64,000 nucleotides of DNA from Solirubrum puertoriconensis (lineage in GTDB: Bacteria; Bacteroidota; Bacteroidia; Cytophagales; Hymenobacteraceae). Below the pieces are notes generated by a model, which was not told the origin of the DNA, did not search any database, and saw only the letters and a program-made list of their open reading frames with translations. Positions 25,963-32,474 of the stretch are shown here, one piece after another. The position numbers and the translations under genes are program-made. Every line of letters starts with the position of its first letter. Position 1 is the first letter of the stretch. The stretch lies in assembly GCF_001483135.1 (NCBI RefSeq), contig NZ_LNAL01000008.1:1178001-1242000 (forward strand). The letters are read 5' to 3'.

Positions 25963-26415
25963 ATGTCAGATACTAAACAACAGCTATACACCGCCTGCCA
26001 AACCTACGTGCAGCAGCGCATCGGTACTTGCCAGGCAGCCATACACACGGCGCAGGAGTCCGCCAACAGCGAAACCAAAAGCAGCGCCGGCGACAAGTAC
26101 GAAACCGGCCGGGCCATGGCCCAAAACGAGCGCGACCGAAACGCTGTGCAGCTGCACGAGGCCAAGAAGCTACTGGCCGAGCTCGAGCGCATCGACCCCG
26201 ATAAGCCTTGCGACGCTGTGCGGCCGGGTGCCTTGGTACGCACCAGCCTGGGGCAGTTTTACGTGGGCATCAGCGCCGGCAAGCTCGCCATTGATGGGGC
26301 TGAATACTTCGCGGTATCGGCTGCGGCGCCCATTGCGGCGGCGCTCAGCGGCAAGCGCGCGGGCGAGGAGGCCACTTTCAACGGAAAGAAGATCCGCATC
26401 GAGGCCGTAGAGTAA
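25963..26415 (+). CDS. GreA/GreB-like small protein
   Basis: A 150-residue protein resembling transcript-cleavage factors. The N-terminal coiled coil contains AQESANSETKSSAGDKYETGRAMAQNERDRNAVQLHEAKKLLAEL, whose GDKYETGR segment is typical of this group. The C-terminal part (PGALVRTSLGQFYVGISAGKLAIDGAEYFAVSAAAPIAAALSGKRAGEEATFNG) is a Gre C-terminal FKBP-like fold with SGKRxGEE. It is shorter than GreA (about 158) and lacks the usual basic patch, so it may be a divergent paralog rather than the housekeeping factor. It lies 16 bases after the HAD gene and 55 before dxr. Confidence 0.6.
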   Translation: MSDTKQQLYTACQTYVQQRIGTCQAAIHTAQESANSETKSSAGDKYETGRAMAQNERDRNAVQLHEAKKLLAELERIDPDKPCDAVRPGALVRTSLGQFYVGISAGKLAIDGAEYFAVSAAAPIAAALSGKRAGEEATFNGKKIRIEAVE

Positions 26416-26422
26416 AGAAAAG

Positions 26423-26430
26423 TACCTTTG
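26423..26430 (+). promoter_or_regulatory. Candidate -7 element (TACCTTTG) for dxr
   Basis: An exact TAnnTTTG match just after the Gre-like gene's stop, 40 bases before the dxr ATG. This would let dxr be transcribed separately from its upstream neighbours. No -33 element is apparent. Confidence 0.45.
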
Positions 26431-26470
26431 TTTGCCTGTGCCGCCCATTGCAGCAGGCACTTTCGCTAGC

Positions 26471-27637
26471 ATGTCTTCTTTTCAGCCCCGCTCTCTTGCT
26501 CTCCTAGGTTCCACCGGCTCCATCGGCACGCAAACCCTCGAGGTAGTTCGTGCGCACCCCGGTCGTTTTCGGGTGGTGGCCCTTACGGCACAGCGCAGCA
26601 CCGATTTACTGGTGGCGCAAGCCCGCGAGTTTCGGCCCGCTGTGGTGGTAATTGGCGACGGAACCCAATACGCCACAGTACGCGAAGCCCTGGCCAACCA
26701 GCCCGAAACGCAGGTGCTAACCGGGCACGATGCCTTGGCCGAAGTAGCCAGTCGCCCCGATGTGGATGTGGTACTAACGGCCTTGGTGGGTTACGCTGGC
26801 TTGCTGCCTACTGTAGCAGCCCTAAAGGCCGGTAAAACCATTGCACTTGCCAACAAAGAAACCCTGGTAGTAGCCGGGCAGCTGGTTACAACCTTAGCTA
26901 AGCAGTTCGGCTCGGCCATTTACCCCGTCGACTCAGAACACTCGGCCATTTTCCAGTGCTTAGTAGGGGAGGCGCCCGGCTCGGTGGAGAAGATTATTCT
27001 CACGGCATCGGGTGGGCCTTTCCGGGGGCGCTCGGCGCAGGAGTTGGCTACCGTAACCAAGGCCCAAGCCCTGAAGCACCCCAACTGGGACATGGGCGCC
27101 AAAATCACTATCGATTCGGCTTCGTTGATGAACAAGGGCTTGGAGGTGATTGAAGCCAAGTGGCTGTTTGGGCTGACGGATGAGCAGATTGAAGTGGTGG
27201 TGCACCCGCAAAGCATCATTCACTCGCTGGTGCAGTTCCGCGATGGTTCGCTGAAGGCGCAACTCGGCCTGCCCGACATGAAGCTGCCCATTCAGTACGC
27301 CCTAGGTTACCCCGAGCGCCTGCCCAACGACTTCCCTAGGTTCAGCTTCCTCGATTACCCGCAGCTCACCTTCGAGCGGCCCGATGGCGACACCTTCCGC
27401 AACCTGCCGCTGGCGTTCGAGGCCATGCGCCGGGGCGGCAACGCGCCGTGCGTGCTCAACGCCGCCAATGAGGTAGCCGTAGCCGCTTTCCTGCGCGACC
27501 AAATCGGCTTCCTGCAACTGCCCGATGTGGTCGAAAACTGCCTCGCGCGCGTTTCGTACCTTGCCGAGCCTTCGCTCGACGACTATGTATTCACCGATGC
27601 CGAAACTCGGCGGGTAGCTTCGGAGTTGGTAAAGTAA
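26471..27637 (+). CDS. dxr: 1-deoxy-D-xylulose 5-phosphate reductoisomerase
   Basis: A 388-residue enzyme converting DXP to 2-C-methyl-D-erythritol 4-phosphate with NADPH, the second step of the non-mevalonate isoprenoid route. The NADPH motif GSTGSIG is at residues 13-19. ALANKETLVVAG, PVDSEHSAIFQ (metal ligands Asp and Glu nearby), SLMNKGLEVIEAKWLF and VVHPQSIIHSLVQF are the active-site and substrate segments. The length is normal. The start at 26471 replaces a longer TTG-started frame. It is followed by rseP after a degenerate repeat, an order seen in many Bacteroidota. Confidence 0.97.
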   Translation: MSSFQPRSLALLGSTGSIGTQTLEVVRAHPGRFRVVALTAQRSTDLLVAQAREFRPAVVVIGDGTQYATVREALANQPETQVLTGHDALAEVASRPDVDVVLTALVGYAGLLPTVAALKAGKTIALANKETLVVAGQLVTTLAKQFGSAIYPVDSEHSAIFQCLVGEAPGSVEKIILTASGGPFRGRSAQELATVTKAQALKHPNWDMGAKITIDSASLMNKGLEVIEAKWLFGLTDEQIEVVVHPQSIIHSLVQFRDGSLKAQLGLPDMKLPIQYALGYPERLPNDFPRFSFLDYPQLTFERPDGDTFRNLPLAFEAMRRGGNAPCVLNAANEVAVAAFLRDQIGFLQLPDVVENCLARVSYLAEPSLDDYVFTDAETRRVASELVK

Positions 27638-27649
27638 CTTTACGATTCG

Positions 27650-27773
27650 CGCGTCATCCTGAGCTAAAGACCTTATCACGTGAGGCCGTCATGCTGAGCG
27701 AAGTCAATGCATGACGGCCTAAATAACTGTCTGAATGAAAAAAGGCTCTTCGCTTTGCTCAGGCTGACGACCA
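27650..27773. repeat. Degenerate family A repeat between dxr and rseP
   Basis: GTCATCCTGAGC (27651-27662) and GCTCAGGCTGAC (27759-27770) are imperfect inverted copies of the family A end. Inside, AGGCCGTCATG (27683-27693) pairs exactly with CATGACGGCCT (27710-27720), around an A-core GTCATGCTGAGCGAAGTC. It is more decayed than the copies at 3.4 and 7 kb. It separates two genes that would otherwise be one operon. Confidence 0.65.
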
Positions 27774-27797
27774 CAAAAAACTGACAACTAACAACGA

Positions 27798-29114
27798 ATG
27801 GATATTCTGGTAATGGCTGGCCAGCTGCTGCTGGGTCTCACCATTTTGGTGGGCGTGCACGAAGCAGGGCACATGCTGACGGCCAAGTGGTTTGGAATGC
27901 GCGTGGAGAAGTTCTCCATCGGCTTTCCGCCCAAAATTTTCGGCAAAACCATCGGCGAAACCGAATACATGCTGGGCGCTGTGCCCCTTGGTGGCTTCGT
28001 GAAAATCACGGGCATGGTGGATGAGTCGCTCGATACCGAGAGCCTCAGTCAAGAGCCCAAGCCCTACGAGTTTCGGGCCAAGCCAGCCTGGCAGCGCCTG
28101 ATTGTGATGCTCGGCGGCATTATCGTAAACGTGCTCACGGGCATCCTCATCTTCTCGCTGCTCACCTATAAGTACGGCGAAAGCTACCTGCCCGCTTCGG
28201 AAGCGCAACGTTTTGGCGTGGTGCCCAACGAGCTGGGTAAGCAAATCGGTTTCCGGCCCGGCGACCGTATCGTGAAGATCAACGGCCGTCCGTTCGAGCA
28301 GTTCACCGATGTGTACGACGTGGACGTGGTGCTTGGCAACGGCAGCTACTACACCGTAGAGCGTGGCGGCCAGCTTATTGATATCCCGGTGCCGAAGGAC
28401 TTCATGGACAAGATGGCCGACCAAGACCAGGCCTTGTTCGTGCAGCCGCTCGACCCCTTTGTGGTGGATGAAGTGGTACCGGGCGGCCCTGCCTCAAAAG
28501 GTGGTTTGCTGCCCTCCGACCGCATTGTGCGCGTGGGCAGCACCAGCATTCAGTTTTTTCCGGAGCTACAAGCAGCCCTGAAAGCCAACGCCGGCAAAGC
28601 AACCCCGGTGGTGGTGGAGCGCGGCGATGAAACCGTTACGCTCACGCTGAACGTGGACGAAGAGGGCAAGGTAGGTTTTCGGCCTAAGTCGTTGCTGAAG
28701 TATAACACCCGCGAGTACAGCCTAGTTGAAGCCATTCCGGCCGGTACCAAGCAGGCCTTTGGCATTGTGGGGGCGCAAGTGAAGGCCTTCGGCAAAATCT
28801 TCCGCGGCGAGGCTTCGGTAAGCAAGTCCCTAGGCGGCCCCATTGAAATTGCGCAGCAGTACGGCGGCCGTTTCGATTGGCTTAAGTTTTGGACCCTGAC
28901 GGGCATGCTCTCGATGGTGTTGGCTTTCATGAACCTGCTGCCCATTCCGGCGCTGGATGGTGGCCACGTAATGTTCCTGACCTACGAAATGCTGTCGGGT
29001 CGCAAGCCTTCCGATAAGTTCCTTGAAAACGCGCAGAAGGTAGGCATGGTGCTGCTGCTCTCGCTGATGGCCTTTGTGCTCATCATCAACCCGTTCATCA
29101 AGTACGTGCTGTAG
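27798..29114 (+). CDS. rseP: RIP metalloprotease RseP (site-2 protease)
   Basis: A 438-residue inner-membrane protease that cuts within membrane-spanning segments of anti-sigma factors or remnant signal peptides. The zinc motif HEAGH is at residues 21-25 within the first membrane helix, and NLLPIPALDGGHV near residues 377-389 supplies the third ligand (LDG). Two PDZ regions lie between, for example FRPGDRIVKINGRPFEQF and GGLLPSDRIVRVGSTSI. A last helix (VGMVLLLSLMAFVLIINPFIKYV) closes the protein. A strong terminator follows, ending the dxr-rseP unit. Confidence 0.95.
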   Translation: MDILVMAGQLLLGLTILVGVHEAGHMLTAKWFGMRVEKFSIGFPPKIFGKTIGETEYMLGAVPLGGFVKITGMVDESLDTESLSQEPKPYEFRAKPAWQRLIVMLGGIIVNVLTGILIFSLLTYKYGESYLPASEAQRFGVVPNELGKQIGFRPGDRIVKINGRPFEQFTDVYDVDVVLGNGSYYTVERGGQLIDIPVPKDFMDKMADQDQALFVQPLDPFVVDEVVPGGPASKGGLLPSDRIVRVGSTSIQFFPELQAALKANAGKATPVVVERGDETVTLTLNVDEEGKVGFRPKSLLKYNTREYSLVEAIPAGTKQAFGIVGAQVKAFGKIFRGEASVSKSLGGPIEIAQQYGGRFDWLKFWTLTGMLSMVLAFMNLLPIPALDGGHVMFLTYEMLSGRKPSDKFLENAQKVGMVLLLSLMAFVLIINPFIKYVL

Positions 29115-29141
29115 CCCTTCGGTAAGCTGCTCGTTACCGTT

Positions 29142-29178
29142 GTAATGCCATCTTCTTTGTAAGATGGCATTACTTTTT
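29142..29178 (+). terminator. Intrinsic terminator after rseP
   Basis: GTAATGCCATCTT and AAGATGGCATTAC pair perfectly over 13 bp around loop CTTTGT, followed by TTTTT. A classic factor-independent terminator. Confidence 0.92.
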
Positions 29179-29223
29179 CTAGGCGGTTGTTAAGCCATTA
29201 TCCCGCTACTTTCTTCCTTACAC

Positions 29224-29718
29224 ATGCGTCGTTTTGTTGTTTTCCTAGGTGCCTTACTGATAACCCTTGCGGCGTGGGCCCACCCGTACCATGCCAGCAT
29301 CATGGAAGCCAAGCTAAATTCCAAAACGCAGCAGCTTGAAATAGCCCTGAAGGTGTTTACCGACGACTTGGAAACCGGCTTGTCGCAAGGAGCGGCGCGC
29401 CCTCTGCGCCTGCTCGAAACACCTGCTGCCCAACTCACGCCCGTTATCAGCAATTACCTGCGGCGCAGCATCACGGTGGGTACCAAACCCGGCGAAGCCT
29501 TGCCCCTGAACTACCTAGGAATGGAGCGCGAGAAAGATGCCCACTGGATTTATTTCAGCGTGAAGCTGAACAAGCGTACCCAAGCCATCAACCTCAGCCA
29601 CCGCCTACTGATGGAACAATTCTCCGATCAGATGAACATTGTGAACCTCGAGGCCAACGGTAAGAAACAAAGCGCGCTGTTCCGCAGCGGCAACGAAACG
29701 CAGCGCATAAGCTTGTAG
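29224..29718 (+). CDS. DUF6702 family exported protein
   Basis: A 164-residue exported protein. The signal peptide is RRFVVFLGALLITLAAWA, cleaved before HPYHASIMEAK. The motifs HPYHASIMEAKLN, LEIALKVFTDDLETGL, LGMEREKDAHWIYFSV and LLMEQFSDQMNIVNL match DUF6702, a Bacteroidota family of unknown role. It lies 51 bases after the rseP terminator, so it has its own promoter. It ends close to the family C repeat. Confidence 0.8.
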   Translation: MRRFVVFLGALLITLAAWAHPYHASIMEAKLNSKTQQLEIALKVFTDDLETGLSQGAARPLRLLETPAAQLTPVISNYLRRSITVGTKPGEALPLNYLGMEREKDAHWIYFSVKLNKRTQAINLSHRLLMEQFSDQMNIVNLEANGKKQSALFRSGNETQRISL

Positions 29719-30156
29719 CCGTTCCCTTGGCTGTCATTGCGAGGAGGCACGACGAAGCAATCGGTCCTGAGCTGGGCACTACCGCTCACCCAGCACCAAG
29801 CGAAATCTACCTAGGGCAGCAGCTCTTCCCAGCTTGGGTTCAGGCTGGCCACAGCGTCCAGCTTTCAGCTGCTTCTCGCGTGCAATGGCTGCGTTAATGT
29901 CGGTGTGCTCTTCGAAGTAGATGAGCTTGGTTACGTTGTAGCGCTTGGTAAACCCTTTGTGCGCTCCGGACCGATGCTCGGCCATACGGCGCCCTAGGTC
30001 ATTGGTAACGCCGACGTAGAGCACCGTGTGGTTTTGATTGTGATGATGTACACAAAGTAACGGTGGTCGCCCATGCCCAGTTTACGCTTGGTGCTGGGTG
30101 AGGAGTTGTGCCCTGCCCAGGGCCGATTGCTTCGTCCTTCGTCCTCGCAATGACAG
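29719..30156. mobile_element. Family C inverted-repeat element carrying a GIY-YIG gene
   Basis: The left arm (29731-29810) and right arm (30087-30156) are inverted copies. Shared pieces include CTGTCATTGCGAGGA, CGAAGCAATCGG and CACCCAGCACCAAG, the last identical over 14 bp in both arms. The same arms occur at 36161-36240 and 36505-36574. Between them lies only the GIY-YIG pseudogene, so the whole looks like a small non-standard mobile unit. No transposase, target duplication or IS family is recognised. The mobile nature is inferred from recurrence. Confidence 0.55.
29811..30074 (-). pseudogene. GIY-YIG nuclease-like gene, frameshifted
   Basis: The first part reads MGDHRYFVYIIT from ATG 30074 and then loses frame near 30036-30040: adding one A restores TNQNHTVLYVGVTNDLG, the family consensus. 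The middle reads RRMAEHRSGAHKGFTKRYNVTKLIYFEEHTD in the restored frame, then NAAIAREKQLKAG. After that the frame breaks again. The alternative frame reads DAVASLNPSWEELLP and stops at 29811, the usual C-terminus. The second lesion fits a deletion of about 20 bases between two GCTGGA copies. The single-base change could be a sequencing error, but the second break makes a true pseudogene more likely. Confidence 0.75.
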
Positions 30157-30166
30157 CAGGTTATTG

Positions 30167-30214
30167 AAAAAAACCGCGGGCCCGGAGCTGATGCAGCTCC
30201 GGGCCCGCGGTTTT
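30167..30214 (-). terminator. Intrinsic terminator of the PorE-like gene
   Basis: The arms 30170-30190 and 30194-30214 are perfect 21-bp reverse complements around ATG, with core CCGCGGGCCCGGAGCTG. On the minus strand the right side continues into a run of seven T. It lies 19 bases beyond the stop at 30233. Confidence 0.93.
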
Positions 30215-30232
30215 CGTGTAGGTACCTAGGGG

Positions 30233-32233
30233 CTAGTTCCAGCCGCCAGCATCTTTGTCGGCGGGTTTCTGCTCCGATTCGGGCTTGATCAGGCGGAACT
30301 CCACGCGGCGGTTGATGCGCATGTCTTCCTCGGTTACTTCCTCCTTCAGTGGCTCGGTGCTGCCGTAGCCGCGGCTATCGATGCGGTTGGGCTTGAGCTT
30401 GCCTTTGGTTTCGATGTAGCGGCGAATCGCGTCGGCGCGGTCTTGCGAAAGTTTCTCGTTCACGTCGGGGTCGCCTTTGGCGTCGGTGTGGCCCGAAATG
30501 CGCAAGCGGTGGTTGGGGTGGTCCACCATAAACACCACGATGCGGTCGAGGGTGACGTGCATCGAAGGGAGGATGTTCGATTTGCCTTGGTCGAACTCGA
30601 TGTTGCGGAAAATCAGCGGGATGTTATAATCGATGCTGGTAGTCATCAGCTTCATCACCGTATCCTGCTTCAGGCTGAATTGCTTCTCGACGGTAAAGTA
30701 CTCGGGGCTCTGAATGAGCATCACGTACTTCGAGCCGTCGATGAGGTCGAAATCGAAAGAGCCATCGGGGCGGATGTACTTCGAGGCCACCTCAATGCCG
30801 TTGTCCACGTCGATGATGCTCACGATGCCGCTCAGGGGCTTTTGCGTTACCGAATCGACGAGCGTACCCTCGAAGCGCGTGGTGGCCAGCGGCTGGGCCT
30901 CCATGGGCAGCGGGAAAGAGTACAGGTCGAGGTTCTTCATATTCTTTTCCTCCGAGCGGGCGTAATACAGGTTCTTCGATTCGCCGTCGATGGTGAAGTA
31001 GTACTCCGAGCCCTTGCCGTTCACCAGCGGGCCGATGTTAATGGGCTCCTGCCAGCGGCCTTTGGTGCGGTAGGCTTTGTAAATGTCGAAGTCGCCGAAG
31101 TTCAGCAGCTGCCCGCGCGACGAAAAGTACAGCACGTTGTAGAGCGGGTGGTAAAAGGGGCTTACCTCGCTTTCGCGCGTGTTGATAATGGGGCCCATGT
31201 TCTGGGCCTTGGCCCACTGCCCGTTCTTCAGCTTGTGGGTAAACCAGATGTCCGACATGCCGAAACCTCCCAGGCGGTCGGAGGCGAAGTACAAGGTGTC
31301 CTCGGTGCGCGACAGGGTGGGCTGCGAGTCCCAAGCCGTGGAGTTTACCTGCATACCTAGGCTTTGCGGCACCGTCCACTGGCCGTTCTTGAAGTGGCTC
31401 ACGAACAAGTCGCAGTTGCCGTGGCAACTGGGGCACTCGCAGCGCGAAAAGTACATGGTGGTGCCGTCCTTGGTCAGGCAGGCCGAGCCCTCGTTGTAAG
31501 GCGAGCTGATGGGCTTGGGCAAAGCTTCGGCATCCGACCACGACTCGCCCTGGCGCTTGGCCATATACAGCTCCTCATCCACAATGTTGTGCAGGCCGCG
31601 CGTTTTGCGTTTCGAGGAGAAGATGAGTTGCTCCGAGTCGTCGTGGTAGCTGGGGCCGTAGTCCTCAACCTGCGAGTTGATGCCCTGGCCCATGTTGGTG
31701 TACACGCCCTTGGGCGGCCGGAAGGTGGCAATGTTCTTCCGGTACTCCACAATGTCGTAGTACGTTTTCAAGGGCACGTACAAGTCGGCGTCCTTCTTCT
31801 CCAGGGAGTCGTAGTACAGCTGAATTTTCGTGACGTCCTGCCGATGATGCTTAAGCGCCAGGCGGTAGTATGCCTTGGCCTTGTCCTCGTTGCCGGCGCG
31901 CTCAAACAGCTGCCCCAAGCGCCAGAGCATCATGTTATCCTTGTAGAAGTTCTCGATGCCGAAGTTGGCTACGTATTGCTCCAGCATGTTGCGGGCCGAA
32001 GTCCAGCTTTTGCGCTTTTCGGCACGGGCTATTTCGCGCAGCGCCTTTTTATCCTGGAAATAAGCAACGCGGTTGACGTTGATAAAGTCCGGGGTAGCAT
32101 CGGGGCGCACCCGGAGCTGACGAACTTTGCCCGAAAGGGCACGCTGGCGGTATGGCTTATTTTGCGCTGCGAGCACACTCGCAAAACACAAACCCACCAG
32201 CAGCAGAAAAAGCGGGCGTATCAGACGAAACAT
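30233..32233 (-). CDS. OmpA family protein with TPR, PD40 propeller and CRD: PorE-like type IX secretion component
   Basis: A 666-residue exported protein. The signal peptide ends at VLAAQ (residue 24). A TPR-like helical pair follows (MLEQYVANFGIENFYKD, RLGQLFERAGNEDKAKAYYRLAL). Then come PD40 blades (for example SYHDDSEQLIFSSKR, TKDGTTMYFSRCEC, SRTEDTLYFASDRLGG, FYHPLYNVLYFSSRG). A carboxypeptidase-regulatory-like domain begins at about 455 (GTLVDSVTQKPLSGIVSIID). The last 100 residues are an OmpA peptidoglycan-binding domain (RNIEFDQGKSNILPSM, LRISGHTDAKGD, LSQDRADAIRRYI, INRRVEFRLI). This domain order is that of PorE. PorQ lies 2.9 kb away, supporting the assignment. Confidence 0.85.
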   Translation of the reverse strand: MFRLIRPLFLLLVGLCFASVLAAQNKPYRQRALSGKVRQLRVRPDATPDFINVNRVAYFQDKKALREIARAEKRKSWTSARNMLEQYVANFGIENFYKDNMMLWRLGQLFERAGNEDKAKAYYRLALKHHRQDVTKIQLYYDSLEKKDADLYVPLKTYYDIVEYRKNIATFRPPKGVYTNMGQGINSQVEDYGPSYHDDSEQLIFSSKRKTRGLHNIVDEELYMAKRQGESWSDAEALPKPISSPYNEGSACLTKDGTTMYFSRCECPSCHGNCDLFVSHFKNGQWTVPQSLGMQVNSTAWDSQPTLSRTEDTLYFASDRLGGFGMSDIWFTHKLKNGQWAKAQNMGPIINTRESEVSPFYHPLYNVLYFSSRGQLLNFGDFDIYKAYRTKGRWQEPINIGPLVNGKGSEYYFTIDGESKNLYYARSEEKNMKNLDLYSFPLPMEAQPLATTRFEGTLVDSVTQKPLSGIVSIIDVDNGIEVASKYIRPDGSFDFDLIDGSKYVMLIQSPEYFTVEKQFSLKQDTVMKLMTTSIDYNIPLIFRNIEFDQGKSNILPSMHVTLDRIVVFMVDHPNHRLRISGHTDAKGDPDVNEKLSQDRADAIRRYIETKGKLKPNRIDSRGYGSTEPLKEEVTEEDMRINRRVEFRLIKPESEQKPADKDAGGWN

Positions 32234-32283
32234 ATGGAGGTAGTCGGCACGGAAGCCCAACGTGGAGAGGGAGCTACGGCCTT

Positions 32284-32291
32284 CAAAAATA
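32284..32291 (-). promoter_or_regulatory. Candidate -7 element (TATTTTTG) for the PorE-like gene
   Basis: On the minus strand this is an exact TAnnTTTG match, 50 bases upstream of the ATG at 32233. No matching -33 element is seen. Confidence 0.4.
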
Positions 32292-32474
32292 TAGCTTTTA
32301 GCTGATGACGCAGTGCTTGGCTGACGCCTTGTCGGGGGCAAAGTGCTGCCATGGCGGCTGCTTGTGCCCTAGGTGCACGTGGCACGGCACTTGACAAAGA
32401 GGTATCTTCGTTTAGTGGACGGCCGCGTGGCTGCTTTTTGCTGCCAATCTGGCGCTGCTGTCGTTTCCTTCTCT

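Noticed and set aside
30443-31360. A 305-codon plus-strand frame opposite the PorE-like gene
   Set aside because: Antisense shadow with no recognisable motif.
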